DNA of 64,000 nt from Opitutaceae bacterium (lineage in GTDB: Bacteria; Verrucomicrobiota; Verrucomicrobiia; Opitutales; Opitutaceae). The stretch spans positions 1-64,000 of the forward strand of contig JAEUHB010000162.1 of the NCBI GenBank assembly GCA_016794665.1. Reading direction: 5' to 3'. The notes under the pieces are model-generated. The model was not told where the DNA came from, did no database searches, and saw only the letters and a program-made list of their open reading frames with translations. The position numbers were made by a program, and so were the translations under genes. Below, piece after piece: positions 8,601-17,085 of this stretch; within the stretch, counting starts at the first letter, position 1, and each line of letters begins with the position of its first letter.

Positions 8601-10241
8601 CTACTCGCCGAGCTTCAACGCCGCGATCCCGACAACCGCGAGCGCCGCGCACACGAGCACGAACCAATCGCCGTGCTCGGTGAAGAAAGTCTGCCGGTCG
8701 ATCCAGCGCGCGTCGCGCGTGACCTCGATGGTGCGCGAACCGCGGAAATAGACGGAGCCCTGCGCGTCCGTGACGACCGCACGCACGTGGCCAAACTCGT
8801 CGATCCAACCGCTCCAACCGGAGTTGCCGCAACGCAGCACCGGGCGCCGCGTCTCGACGGCGCGCAGCACGGCGTGGGCGGCGTGCTGATAAGCGGCTCC
8901 GCCTTGGCCGAACCAACCGTTGTTGATCACAACCACCAGCACGTGCGCCCCCGCCCGCGCGCTCGCCCGCGCGAGGTCGGGGAAAATGTCCTCGTAGCAA
9001 ATCAACGGCCCGGCGTCGACCGCCTGCCCTCGCAGCGTCAGCCGCAGTGGCGACGCGAAATCGCCCGCCGCGAAGTCGCCGCCCACCGGCACGACCTTCT
9101 CCAGCCACCCGAGCACGGGGCGCAGGGGCACAAACTCGCCAAAGGGCACGAGCCGGCGCTTCGCGTAGGCGGTCTCCGCGAGGCCCTCGCCCGGCGTGAC
9201 GACAAAGGCCCCGTTGCGCCACGCCTCGGCGGGCTGGCCACGGTTCTCCACGGCGATCGAGCCGAGCAGGAGCGGCGCGCGCGCGCGCTTCACGACGTCC
9301 TCGACGAACGCTTGCATCGAGGCGTCACCACGCACCGCCAGCGGCGTGACGGCCTCCGGCCACACGATGAGATCCGGCGCGGGGCGGCCGCGCGCCACGT
9401 CAAGCGTGGTGCGCTCAAGAATCTCGAGGATGCCCGCGGCGCGCGCGGGATCCCATTTCACGTCCTGCGGGATCGCCGGCTGCACGAGGGCGACGGAGCC
9501 GAGCGGCTGCGCGAAGCCCCGGCGGTTAAAGGCCTCCTGCATGTGCACCGAGACGCACACGAGCAGCAAAAACAGCGCGAGAAAAAACTCCTGGCTGCGT
9601 TTCCGCAGCCCGGTCGCACCCTCGCGGAAGAGCCGGTGCGCATAGGCCGCGAAGCCCAGATTCATCATCACGAGCACAAACGAGACGCCCTGCGCCCCGG
9701 TCCAGGCGCTGATTTGCAGAATCGTCGCGCGCTCCCACTGGCTTGCGGCCAGCGGCAGCCACGGGAAGCCGCCGAGCAGCCACGTGCGCGTCCATTCGAT
9801 CAGCACCCACGCCCCCGCGAGGCCGAGCACCGCGACCAGCCGCGTGAGCGTGGGCCGCCCCACCATCCGCGGCAGCACCCACCACGCCGCGAGATACCAC
9901 GATCCCACCCACCCACCCACGAATGGCCCGAGCAAAAGCAGGCCGGCCCACGTCACGTTGTGGAGCCAGCCCAGCAAAATCGTCCACGCCACGGCCTGCG
10001 CCCCGAGCATTGTCCACGCATAGACCTTTAACCGCGGGCCAGTGTAGGCCCAGAAAGCACCGGGCACGAGCATCGCATACGCGAACTCCGGCGCCTTGAA
10101 GGGCGGGAACGACACCACCGCCAGCACGATCGTGAGCACAAACACCACGGCGGCCGCGATGGACGCGCCGTGGCGCTCGAGCAGCGTCGGGCGCGGCGCG
10201 TAGGGATCGAAGTCAGCGGGAGGAGCGGAGGCGGAGGACAC
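8601..10241 (-). CDS. lnt: Apolipoprotein N-acyltransferase
   Basis: A 546-residue inner-membrane enzyme that transfers the third acyl chain from phospholipid to the N-terminal cysteine of lipoproteins. About the first 235 residues form several membrane helices with the conserved EWTRTWLLGGFPWLPLA region (~149-165). The C-terminal nitrilase-like domain has the full catalytic triad in context: E296 (VWPEAV), K361 (YAKRRLVPFGEF) and C415 (GPLICYEDIF). A final membrane helix closes the protein (WFVLVCAALAVVGIAAL). The ATG at 10241 gives a short cytoplasmic lead; the length fits the family. Neighbours suggest no functional link, but lipoproteins are relevant to outer-membrane receptors. Confidence 0.93.
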   Translation of the reverse strand: MSSASAPPADFDPYAPRPTLLERHGASIAAAVVFVLTIVLAVVSFPPFKAPEFAYAMLVPGAFWAYTGPRLKVYAWTMLGAQAVAWTILLGWLHNVTWAGLLLLGPFVGGWVGSWYLAAWWVLPRMVGRPTLTRLVAVLGLAGAWVLIEWTRTWLLGGFPWLPLAASQWERATILQISAWTGAQGVSFVLVMMNLGFAAYAHRLFREGATGLRKRSQEFFLALFLLLVCVSVHMQEAFNRRGFAQPLGSVALVQPAIPQDVKWDPARAAGILEILERTTLDVARGRPAPDLIVWPEAVTPLAVRGDASMQAFVEDVVKRARAPLLLGSIAVENRGQPAEAWRNGAFVVTPGEGLAETAYAKRRLVPFGEFVPLRPVLGWLEKVVPVGGDFAAGDFASPLRLTLRGQAVDAGPLICYEDIFPDLARASARAGAHVLVVVINNGWFGQGGAAYQHAAHAVLRAVETRRPVLRCGNSGWSGWIDEFGHVRAVVTDAQGSVYFRGSRTIEVTRDARWIDRQTFFTEHGDWFVLVCAALAVVGIAALKLGE

Positions 10242-10401
10242 GCGGGAGATGACGCGCGAACAAGGCGGACCTTAGGCCCGCCCGCAAGCCCGCCGAAAAC
10301 GACGCGGTTTTTGCGGCGGCAACGCGCCGCATTGATGGGCAGATGACCAACTCGTGCGCCCCACCAGGCCAAACCTCTCGCCGGCCCGCTCCCAGCGCCC
10401 C

Positions 10402-10629
10402 TCAGAACCGCAGGCGCAGGTTGCGGTGGGCGCAAGCGGGGCAATCCGCCACCTCGGTTCCCGCGGGCGCCGCGTAGAGGCGATCGCACCGGATGCAATG
10501 GAAGGCACAACGACGGCGCTCCAGTTCGAAGCGCCGGTGGTCCCGCCGGTCGTAGTAGAGCCACAGGCCAAGGAAGACCCCTGCGACCAGAAGGCAATAG
10601 ACGACAGTGGCAGTGGCAAACTCGAGCAT
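10402..10629 (-). CDS. Small membrane protein with C-terminal zinc ribbon
   Basis: 75 residues from the ATG at 10629 (MLEFATATVVYCLL). One membrane helix (residues ~5-26) is followed by a basic linker (YYDRRDHRRFELERRR) and a probable zinc ribbon with CIRC and CPAC pairs (plus an extra Cys four residues before the first). I do not recognise a named family. It lies between the alpha-operon terminator and lnt on the minus strand. The 160 bp between it and lnt show no clear element. Confidence 0.6.
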   Translation of the reverse strand: MLEFATATVVYCLLVAGVFLGLWLYYDRRDHRRFELERRRCAFHCIRCDRLYAAPAGTEVADCPACAHRNLRLRF

Positions 10630-10671
10630 GGAGACCGCTTGAGCGAATGACGACGCGTGCGCCGGGCGCCA

Positions 10672-10705
10672 CAAAAAAGCGCGCCGGCAAAAACGCCGGC
10701 GCGCT
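10672..10705 (-). terminator. Rho-independent terminator after rplQ
   Basis: A GC-rich 11-bp stem (10678-10688 with 10695-10705, AGCGCGCCGGC and its complement) with a 6-nt loop. On the minus strand it is followed by six U (the complement of 10673-10678). It lies 28 bp past the rplQ stop and ends the ribosomal supercluster. Confidence 0.92.
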
Positions 10706-10732
10706 CAAATCAGGAATCCTGCCGGTGGAGAA

Positions 10733-11266
10733 TCAGGCCTTGGCCTCGCCTTCGGCCGCCGGGTCGACGTCGGGCTTGGCCGAAGCGTCGGCCTTGGCAC
10801 CCTTGGCCTTGGCGGCCTTGGCCGGACGGCGCTTGCGCTTCGGGTAACCGGGATCGTCGGCCTTCACAAGCTCGATGAGGGCCATGCTGGCGGCGTCGCC
10901 GTAGGAACGCGGGCCTAGCTTGTAAATGCGGGTGTAGCCGCCGGGGCGCTTCTCGAACTCCTTGTAGGTCTCGTTGAAGAGCTTCGTGATCATGTCCTCG
11001 TCGCGCAGGTCCGCGATCGCGAGGCGGCGCAGGTGGAGGGCACGCGGCTGGAGGAGCTGCTTGCCGTCCTTCTCGATGCGCGGGATGGCGCCGGCCTTCT
11101 TGGCCTTGGTGATGACCTTCTCGATCCACGGGCGCAGGGCCTTGGCTTTCGTCAGCGTGGTCTGGATGCGACCGTGGCGGATGAGCGCGGCGCCGAGGTT
11201 GGAGAGCATCGCCTTGCGATGCTCGCGGGTGACGCCGAGGGAGGCGTGATGTTTGTTGTGACGCAT
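10733..11266 (-). CDS. rplQ: 50S ribosomal protein L17
   Basis: 177 residues. L17 signature at the start (MRHNKHHASLGVTREHRKAML) and IQTTLTKAKALRPWIEKVITKAK; it binds 23S rRNA in the large subunit. Residues ~142-177 form a Lys/Ala/Pro-rich tail (RKRRPAKAAKAKGAKA and on) beyond the usual ~120-residue core. It is the last gene of the alpha operon, 173 bp after rpoA, with a strong terminator following. Confidence 0.97.
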   Translation of the reverse strand: MRHNKHHASLGVTREHRKAMLSNLGAALIRHGRIQTTLTKAKALRPWIEKVITKAKKAGAIPRIEKDGKQLLQPRALHLRRLAIADLRDEDMITKLFNETYKEFEKRPGGYTRIYKLGPRSYGDAASMALIELVKADDPGYPKRKRRPAKAAKAKGAKADASAKPDVDPAAEGEAKA

Positions 11267-11405
11267 GGTGGTGTTCTTTCAGGACGGCCCCGATCGGCAA
11301 TCCGGTCGCAGCGTGCGGCGACGACGGACGGCGCGAGGCCAGAATGGTTTTGGTATTTTGCGGCCCTTGACCTTAGTGCGGCCCCGGATGCCCGACTGCC
11401 GGGGC

Positions 11406-11435
11406 AATCGAAAATCCGGAACCGAAAATCAAGAA
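11406..11435. repeat. AT-rich GAAAATC-type intergenic repeat
   Basis: Two variants of tcgaaaatc and ccgaaaatc in the 173-bp rpoA-rplQ gap, just downstream of the rpoA stop. They are the reverse orientation of the 1793-1826 copy. Confidence 0.6.
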
Positions 11436-11439
11436 TGCC

Positions 11440-12441
11440 TCAGGCTTCCTTCTTCGCGTCGAGGAGGCGCTCGTCGAACTTCATGCCGAGCGAGAGGCCG
11501 AGGGCCTCGAGCTTCTCCTTGATCTCGTTGAGGGACTTTTTGCCGAAGTTGCGGTATTTGAGCATCTCCTGCTCGGTCTTCATCGCGAGCTCGCCCACGG
11601 TGGTGATGTTCGCGTTGTTGAGGCAGTTCGCGGCGCGGACGGAGAGTTCGATTTCGTTGACCGACATGTTGAGGAGCTTGCGGAGCTTGTTCTGCTCCTC
11701 GCTGACCTCAGACTGTTGGTTCTCGAACTCGTATTCCTCCTGCGAGACGCGGTCGAACACGTCGAGGTGGTGCTTGAGGATGGAGGCGGATTGCTTCAGC
11801 GCGTCGTCGGGCGTGATGCGACCGTCGGTCCAAATCTCCAGGATCAGCTTGTCGTAGTCGGTGATCTGGCCGACGCGGGTGGCTTCGACGGCGTATTTCA
11901 CGAGACGCACGGGAGAGAACAGCGAGTCGACGGAGATGACGCCGATTGCCTGCTCCTCCTTCTTGTTGGACTCGCCGGGCCAGTAGCCGCGGCCGGTCTT
12001 GATCTCGATCTCGGCCTCAAAGGTCCGCTTGTGGTCGAGCGTGCAAATCACCTGATCGGGGTTGACGATGGTGATGTTGGCATCGGCCTGGATGTCGGCG
12101 GCAGTGACCGCGCCGGTCTTGGTGACTTTGATGAGGAGGGAGATCGTGTCGCGCTTCTGGGAGACGATCAGGATTTTCTTCAGGTTCAGGACAATGTCGG
12201 TGACGTCCTCGACGACGCCGTCAATCGACTGGAACTCGTGGTTTACCCCCGAGATCTTGATCGACGAAATCGCGGCGCCCTCGATGGAGCTGAGGAGGAC
12301 GCGACGGAGGGAGTTGCCGACGGTGTGGCCGTAGCCGGCCTCGAAGGGCTCGGCGATGAACTTGGCATAGGTCGGAGTGGAACCTTCCTCGACCTTGGTG
12401 AGCTTGCTGGGCAGTTCGAACTTTCCGAGGCGTTTGGGCAT
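11440..12441 (-). CDS. rpoA: RNA polymerase alpha subunit
   Basis: 333 residues, the normal length. The N-terminal dimerisation/assembly domain has EPFEAGYGHTVGNSLRRVLLSSI (~32-54), and there is a linker near residue 235. The C-terminal domain contacts UP elements and activators through two helix-hairpin-helix motifs (ELSVRAANCLNNANITTVGEL, ~265-285, and RNFGKKSLNEIKEKL, ~297-311). In the alpha operon, 49 bp after rpsD. Confidence 0.98.
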   Translation of the reverse strand: MPKRLGKFELPSKLTKVEEGSTPTYAKFIAEPFEAGYGHTVGNSLRRVLLSSIEGAAISSIKISGVNHEFQSIDGVVEDVTDIVLNLKKILIVSQKRDTISLLIKVTKTGAVTAADIQADANITIVNPDQVICTLDHKRTFEAEIEIKTGRGYWPGESNKKEEQAIGVISVDSLFSPVRLVKYAVEATRVGQITDYDKLILEIWTDGRITPDDALKQSASILKHHLDVFDRVSQEEYEFENQQSEVSEEQNKLRKLLNMSVNEIELSVRAANCLNNANITTVGELAMKTEQEMLKYRNFGKKSLNEIKEKLEALGLSLGMKFDERLLDAKKEA

Positions 12442-12454
12442 GGCGGGAGGCGGA

Positions 12455-12472
12455 GAAGTTGAGGGTTGAGAG
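12455..12472. repeat. GTTGAGGGTTGAGAG-type intergenic repeat
   Basis: A short direct repeat (gttgag, twice) in the 49-bp rpsD-rpoA gap, upstream of the rpoA start on the minus strand. It is similar to 14201-14231 and to the in-gene segment at 4311-4334. Confidence 0.45.
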
Positions 12473-12490
12473 GGTGTGGGTGGGCTGATC

Positions 12491-13102
12491 TCAGAAGCGC
12501 GAGTAGAACTCGACGATGAGCTGTTCGTTGACGTCGGCGGTCATCTCGTCGCGCGTGGGGAGACGGACGACCGAGGCCTTGAAGGTCTCGGCGTTCATGG
12601 CGAGCCAGCCGGGGACGTTGCGAATGCGGTTCTCCTCGAGGCAGCGCGTGGCGAGCTGGCGGGAGGCGGGGGCGTTCTTGACCTCGATTTCGTCGCCGGG
12701 CTGGACGTTATAGCTCGAGATGTCGACCTTGTGGCCGTTGACGCGGATGTGACCGTGGCTCACGAACTGGCGAGCCGCGGCGCGGCTCTTGGCGAGTCCG
12801 AGGAGGTAGACGGTGCTGTCGAGGCGGGTCTCGAGGAGCTGGAGGAAGCGCTCGCCGGTGACGCCACGCTCCTTCTTCGCGATCGCGAAAACGCGGCGGA
12901 ACTGGCGCTCGAGCAGGCCGTAGATATAGCGAAGCTTCTGCTTCTCGTTTAGGCCGGTGGCGTATTCGGAAACCTTGCGCTTCATCTTCGCGCCGTGAAC
13001 GCCAGGCGGGAAGGGGCGGCGTTCGTAGGCCTTGCCGGAGCCTAGGATGTGCTGGCCGAAGCGGCGGCTGATGCGGGTGGTGGGGCCGGTGTAGCGAGCC
13101 AT
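12491..13102 (-). CDS. rpsD: 30S ribosomal protein S4
   Basis: 203 residues. It starts MARYTGPTTRISRRFGQ and has the S4 RNA-binding domain at ~90-150 (RLDSTVYLLGLAKSRAAARQFVSHGH). It is a primary 16S rRNA binder and often the autogenous repressor of the alpha operon. The N terminus lacks the CxxC zinc knuckle of the C+ form, so it is the zinc-independent paralogue type. Confidence 0.97.
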   Translation of the reverse strand: MARYTGPTTRISRRFGQHILGSGKAYERRPFPPGVHGAKMKRKVSEYATGLNEKQKLRYIYGLLERQFRRVFAIAKKERGVTGERFLQLLETRLDSTVYLLGLAKSRAAARQFVSHGHIRVNGHKVDISSYNVQPGDEIEVKNAPASRQLATRCLEENRIRNVPGWLAMNAETFKASVVRLPTRDEMTADVNEQLIVEFYSRF

Positions 13103-13103
13103 G

Positions 13104-13140
13104 GAAAATTAGGATTTGCGATTTGTGATTAGCGATTCCC
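13104..13140. repeat. AT-rich intergenic repeat (degenerate)
   Basis: Degenerate gattt/gaaaat units fill the 44-bp rpsK-rpsD gap, ending 1 bp before the rpsD start codon (minus strand). No Shine-Dalgarno sequence remains in this leader. Confidence 0.5.
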
Positions 13141-13146
13141 GACCGA

Positions 13147-13791
13147 TTAGACGCGGCGGCGCTTGCGAGGGCGGCAGCCGTTGTGCGGGATCGGGGTGAC
13201 ATCGACGATGGACGTGATCTCGAGGCCGATGGCTTGGAGAGCGCGGATGGCGGAGTCGCGGCCGAGGCCGGGACCAGAGACGCGGATCTGGACGTCCTTA
13301 AGGCCATGCGACATCGCGTTGCGGGCCGCATCCTGCGCGACGACCTGGGCGGCGTAGGCGGTGGACTTGCGGGAGCCACGGAAATTGCACTTGCCGGCGG
13401 ACGACCACGCAATGACCGCACCCTTCAGGTCCGTGATGGACACGATCGTGTTGTTGAAGGAAGCGAGGACATTGGCGTAGCCGGAGGTGACGTTCTTCGA
13501 GCCCTTGGCCTTGCGCACCTTGATGACGCCAAGCTCTTCCTTGAGGAGTTCCTCGGCGGTGGGCTGGCGAGCGACGCCGTGCACCATTTCGACGGGCTTG
13601 GCCGGCGCGCCTTCGGCGGCGGGCGCGGCTGGCGCGGCGCCTTCAGCCGCTGGGATGCCGGCAGCCTTATCGGCGGCGGCCTTGAGGCCCTTGGCCTTCT
13701 TCTCGGCAGGACTCGCAGCAGCGGCAGGCGCGCCTTCAGCGGCGGGCTTCGCGGGTTTCTCTTTCTTCGGAGCGGACTTTTCTTCGGCCAT
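13147..13791 (-). CDS. rpsK: 30S ribosomal protein S11 with long N-terminal extension
   Basis: 214 residues against ~129 in E. coli. The C-terminal ~125 residues are canonical S11 ([49 protein letters not shown]). The first ~85 residues are Ala/Pro/Lys-rich low complexity. An internal ATG at 13587 ([10 protein letters not shown]) would still leave an extension of ~15-20 residues. The first ATG is kept because it lies 21 bp after rpsM and the frame is open with protein-like periodic charge, but neither start has a clear ribosome-binding site. Confidence 0.93.
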   Translation of the reverse strand: MAEEKSAPKKEKPAKPAAEGAPAAAASPAEKKAKGLKAAADKAAGIPAAEGAAPAAPAAEGAPAKPVEMVHGVARQPTAEELLKEELGVIKVRKAKGSKNVTSGYANVLASFNNTIVSITDLKGAVIAWSSAGKCNFRGSRKSTAYAAQVVAQDAARNAMSHGLKDVQIRVSGPGLGRDSAIRALQAIGLEITSIVDVTPIPHNGCRPRKRRRV

Positions 13792-13812
13792 GTTGGGAGA
13801 GGGTTAGAGGGC

Positions 13813-14193
13813 TTACGCTTCCTTGGCCTTGGTCACACCGACGGTCTTGCGCGGGCCCTTGCGGGTGCGGGCGTTGGTCTTGGTGCGCTGGCCGCGGACA
13901 GGGAGGCTGCGGCGATGGCGGATGCCACGGTAGCAGTTGATGGCCTGAAGACGCTTCAGGTTGCCGGCGATCTCGCGGCGCAGGTCGCCCTCGAGCACCC
14001 ACTTGTGCTCGGTGATGACCTGCATGATTTTGTTGAGCTGCTCCTCCGTGAGGTCTTGCGCGCGCATATCGGGGTTAAGCCCGGCCTCCTTGACCAAAAG
14101 GTCGGCGCGCGTGGCGCCGATGCCGTTGATGTAACGGAGGGAAAACGCGACTTTCTTCTTCGCGGGGATCTCGACGCCGAGGAGACGAGGCAT
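13813..14193 (-). CDS. rpsM: 30S ribosomal protein S13
   Basis: 126 residues. It starts [19 protein letters not shown] and has [15 protein letters not shown] and the basic tail [24 protein letters not shown], which contacts tRNA and 16S rRNA in the head. First gene of the alpha part. infA and rpmJ, which often precede it, are not present in the 47-bp gap to map. Confidence 0.97.
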   Translation of the reverse strand: MPRLLGVEIPAKKKVAFSLRYINGIGATRADLLVKEAGLNPDMRAQDLTEEQLNKIMQVITEHKWVLEGDLRREIAGNLKRLQAINCYRGIRHRRSLPVRGQRTKTNARTRKGPRKTVGVTKAKEA

Positions 14194-14200
14194 GGTGGAT

Positions 14201-14231
14201 TTAGTTAAGAGTTAGCTGTTGAGAGTTGATG
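14201..14231. repeat. GTTAAGAGTTAGCTGTTGAGAGTTG intergenic repeat
   Basis: Near-tandem units of gttaagag, gttagctg and gttgagag occupy the 47-bp map-rpsM gap. Related motifs are at 12455-12472 and 26879-26893. Confidence 0.5.
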
Positions 14232-14240
14232 GAGAAATTT

Positions 14241-15035
14241 TCAGGAGAGAACTTGAGCGGCGACGAGACGCGGAACCGTGAGGATCTCCGGGCCCGTGTC
14301 GGCGGTGAGGACGGTGTGCTCGTAGTGCGCCGACGGCGCGCCGTCGGCAGTGACGATGGTCCAGCCATCCGAGAGCGTCCGGGTCTTGTAGGCGCCGGCG
14401 TTTACCATGGGCTCGATCGCGAGAGTCATACCCGGCTTAATACGTTCACCGGTGCCGCGACGGCCGAAGTTGGGAATCTCCGGCGGCTCGTGCATCGCGG
14501 CCCCGACACCGTGCCCAACCATGTCGCGCACCACGCTGAAGCCGTGCGACTCAACATGCTGCTGGATGGTGCTGGAGATGTCGCCGATGCGATTGCCCAC
14601 CTGCGCCTGCCGGATGCCGAGGTCCAACGCCTCACGCGTGATCCGGAGAAGCTTTTCAATCAGCGGGGAAACCGGCCCGACCGGAACGGTGAACGCATTG
14701 TCACCGATGTAACCCTGATACCAGACGACCACATCCAGCGAAACGACATCACCTTCGCGGAGAACCCGACGGAGAGACGGGATACCGTGAACAACCTCGT
14801 CGTTGACCGAAATGCAAGTGTGCGCCGGGTAGCGGCGGGCACCGTGCTGGTAGCCAAAACAGGCGCTGCGCGCCCCAAGGCGGGCGATCCAGTCGCGGCC
14901 CGCTTCTTCCAAGTCCTGCGTCGTGACGCCAGGCCGGCAAAGTGGCTTGAGTTGCTCAAGCACAGTAGCGGCGACGGCACACGCCTCGCGCATCCGGGCG
15001 ATGCCGTCCCGGTCTTTGATCGGGATGCGGCTCAT
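14241..15035 (-). CDS. map: Methionine aminopeptidase type I
   Basis: 264 residues. It removes the initiator methionine from nascent proteins. The N-terminal catalytic histidine is in CISVNDEVVHGIP. Metal ligands: two Asp in DVVVWYQGYIGDNAF, His in VGHGVGAAMHEPPEIPNF, Glu in LAIEPMVNAG and Glu in YEHTVL. It overlaps the stop of the adenylate kinase-like gene by 4 bp (ATGA), which suggests translational coupling. The secY-adk-map order is classic, here with a degenerate adk. Confidence 0.97.
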   Translation of the reverse strand: MSRIPIKDRDGIARMREACAVAATVLEQLKPLCRPGVTTQDLEEAGRDWIARLGARSACFGYQHGARRYPAHTCISVNDEVVHGIPSLRRVLREGDVVSLDVVVWYQGYIGDNAFTVPVGPVSPLIEKLLRITREALDLGIRQAQVGNRIGDISSTIQQHVESHGFSVVRDMVGHGVGAAMHEPPEIPNFGRRGTGERIKPGMTLAIEPMVNAGAYKTRTLSDGWTIVTADGAPSAHYEHTVLTADTGPEILTVPRLVAAQVLS

Positions 15036-15466
15036 GCGCGGGCGAAAACAGCCGCCTCATCGAGGAGGCCGAGCGTGCGATAGTGCTGGACGACGGCGGC
15101 GGCGGCGCCCGTGCCGAGGAAGACGCTATCAAGCGTCTCCCCGCGGGCCTCGAGCCATTCGTCAAGCACCATGGCTTGGAGCAGCGTAGCCGGGAATCCG
15201 GTCAGAAGGAATCCCGCATCAGGTTTGCGCGCGAAGAACCACCGGCGCATGCGCGCCAGCAGTGAGTGTTCCGGGACGGCGGAAGCCGTCCGGCGCGAAA
15301 TCTCCCGCGCCTCAAGGCGCTGGGGAGAGACGTGCTCAATGTTCAAAGAACGGGCTCGGTGCATCAGGTTTTCGGGGAGAAAATCCGGCGAACCGAGGAG
15401 AAGGATCTTGGTCTTGGCGACGGGGCCAGAACCGACAAAGGGGTCGGAGATGCCAGCCACCGTCAC
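15032..15466 (-). CDS. Degenerate adenylate kinase-like protein
   Basis: 144 residues from a GTG at 15466, 12 bp after secY; it ends overlapping map by 4 bp. This is the adk position. Segments align with adenylate kinase: KTKILLLGSPDF with the P-loop start (ILLGxPGxGKGT), GFLLTGFPATLLQAMVLDEWL with GFLLDGFPRTxxQAxAL, and HYRTLGLLDEA with the C-terminal region. The P-loop glycines and lysine are gone, the Asp and Arg of DGFPRT are Thr and Ala, and the LID and the C-terminal third are missing. Catalysis is therefore not expected. It could be a pseudo-kinase retained for structure or regulation, or a decaying gene; the open frame and coupled overlap favour retention. A second GTG two codons on is an alternative start. 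Confidence 0.7.
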   Translation of the reverse strand: MTVAGISDPFVGSGPVAKTKILLLGSPDFLPENLMHRARSLNIEHVSPQRLEAREISRRTASAVPEHSLLARMRRWFFARKPDAGFLLTGFPATLLQAMVLDEWLEARGETLDSVFLGTGAAAAVVQHYRTLGLLDEAAVFARA

Positions 15467-15478
15467 GGGAGTAAAGAA

Positions 15479-16984
15479 CTATTTCAGAAAAGCCTTGTAG
15501 GCCCAGATACCGGTGCCGATCACGAGGAGGATGAGCATCGGGATCGCGAGCTTCATCACGGCCTCCTGGCTGAGCGCCTCACCGGTGGCACCCTGCTGCG
15601 GGTTAGCACTGCGGGAGCGGATGCGACCCTTCTTCAGGAAACCGTCGTAGTGACGCTGGAGGAGGAAGGTCTCGATCTGACGCATCGTATCGAGGATCAC
15701 GCCGACGGTGATCAACATGCCGGTGCCGCCGAAGAAATACGCGATGCGCGTGGGCACATCGAGCTCGAAGAGCAGGAAGTCCGGCATGACCGCGATAATC
15801 GTCAGAAAAACCGCGCCAGCCAACGTGAGGCGCGTCATGATGAAATCAAGGAACTGCGCGGTCGGGTCACCCGGGCGCACGCCCGGCACATAGCCGCCGT
15901 ATTTCTTGAGATCGTCGGCAATCTGGACGGGCTTGAACATTACGGATACCCAGAAATAGCTGAAGAAAAGGATAAGCGTCGTGTTAAGCGCGTAGTAGGT
16001 CCAATGACCGCGGAGAAGGTTGTCCGAAAATTCGGTGAGGAATTTCAGCTCAAAGTGCGCCCCGACCCAAGAAAGGATCTGCTGGGGGAAGAGGAGGATC
16101 GCGCTCGCGAAGATGACGGGCATAACGCCCGAGTAGTTGACCTTAAGCGGGAGGAAGGAGCTCTGCCCGCCCATGACCTTGTTGCCCACGACGCGCTTGG
16201 CGTATTGCACCGGGATTTTCCGCTGGCCCTGCACCACCATGATGATGCCCATGGTCACGATCACGAAGAGCGCGACCATGATCACGGCCTGCGGCACGCC
16301 CAAGCTGGCGCCGGAACCGACGGGACGCGTAAACAACTGCCATGTCTGTGCAGCGGCGCCGGGGATGTCGGCTAGAATACCCACCGTGATGAGGAGAGAG
16401 ACGCCGTTGCCGATGCCGCGCTGCGTGATCTGCTCGCCCAACCACATGAGGAGCATGGTGCCGGCCGTCATGAAGATGACCGAGGTGAGGAGGAAGCTCC
16501 ACTTTTCCGTCATCACGATTGGGCCAAACACGTTGATGTCGTAGCCCGGAAAGAGCCCGCCCGGATTCTGGAGCGCGAGCAGGAGCAGCGTGCCTTGGAT
16601 CAGGCAGATGATGACGGTCGCGTAGCGGGTGTATTGGGTGAGCTTTTGGCGGCCGACGTCGCCCTCTTGCTGCAGGCGGGAAAGCGCCGGCACAACCGCC
16701 GTCATCAACTGAAAGATGATCGAGGCGCTGATATACGGCATGATGCCCAGCGCGGCGATCGCGCCCTTGGTGAGCGCGCCGCCGGTGAACATGTTATAAA
16801 GGCCGATCAGGTTGCCGGCGCCGGTCGACGCTTGCTCCGCGAAAAACCTCTGCAGCGGGTAAGGGTCGATGCCGGGCAGCGGGATGATCGATGCCACGCG
16901 CGAGACGAACAGCAGCGACAGGGTATAGAAGATCCGCGAGCGCAGCTCGGGGATTTTCAGGGAATTCGCGAAGGCGGAAAACAT
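15479..16984 (-). CDS. secY: Preprotein translocase subunit SecY
   Basis: 501 residues with ten membrane helices. Signatures: IPLPGIDP, FTGGALTKGAIAALGIMPYISASIIFQL (helix 2/plug region), RGIGNGVSLLI and GVRPGDPTAQFLDFIMTRLTLAGA. It forms the Sec channel with SecE (41893-42096) and SecG. The C terminus is ~50 residues longer than E. coli SecY, with a last helix (MLILLVIGTGIWAYKAFL). Its ATG is preceded by an AT-rich repeat rather than a Shine-Dalgarno. Confidence 0.97.
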   Translation of the reverse strand: MFSAFANSLKIPELRSRIFYTLSLLFVSRVASIIPLPGIDPYPLQRFFAEQASTGAGNLIGLYNMFTGGALTKGAIAALGIMPYISASIIFQLMTAVVPALSRLQQEGDVGRQKLTQYTRYATVIICLIQGTLLLLALQNPGGLFPGYDINVFGPIVMTEKWSFLLTSVIFMTAGTMLLMWLGEQITQRGIGNGVSLLITVGILADIPGAAAQTWQLFTRPVGSGASLGVPQAVIMVALFVIVTMGIIMVVQGQRKIPVQYAKRVVGNKVMGGQSSFLPLKVNYSGVMPVIFASAILLFPQQILSWVGAHFELKFLTEFSDNLLRGHWTYYALNTTLILFFSYFWVSVMFKPVQIADDLKKYGGYVPGVRPGDPTAQFLDFIMTRLTLAGAVFLTIIAVMPDFLLFELDVPTRIAYFFGGTGMLITVGVILDTMRQIETFLLQRHYDGFLKKGRIRSRSANPQQGATGEALSQEAVMKLAIPMLILLVIGTGIWAYKAFLK

Positions 16985-16989
16985 CGGGA

Positions 16990-17079
16990 TTATCGATTTT
17001 CGATTCCAGATTCTCGGTTCGTCACGTTCGATTCAGGCGCCGGCCCGGTCGAAAATCAAAAATCGAAAATCCGAAATTA
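16990..17079. repeat. Pair of AT-rich repeats in opposite orientation between rplO and secY
   Basis: 16990-17018 carries gattttcg-type units; 17049-17079 carries the inverted cgaaaatc-type units (tcgaaaatc, atcgaaaatcc). Together they fill the 101-bp gap upstream of secY and could fold as imperfect arms around a GC-rich centre. Confidence 0.6.
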
Positions 17080-17085
17080 TGGGCG

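Noticed and set aside
15479-16984. Frameshift or split secY
   Set aside because: The frame is continuous with all ten helices; the longer C terminus is within the range of the family.
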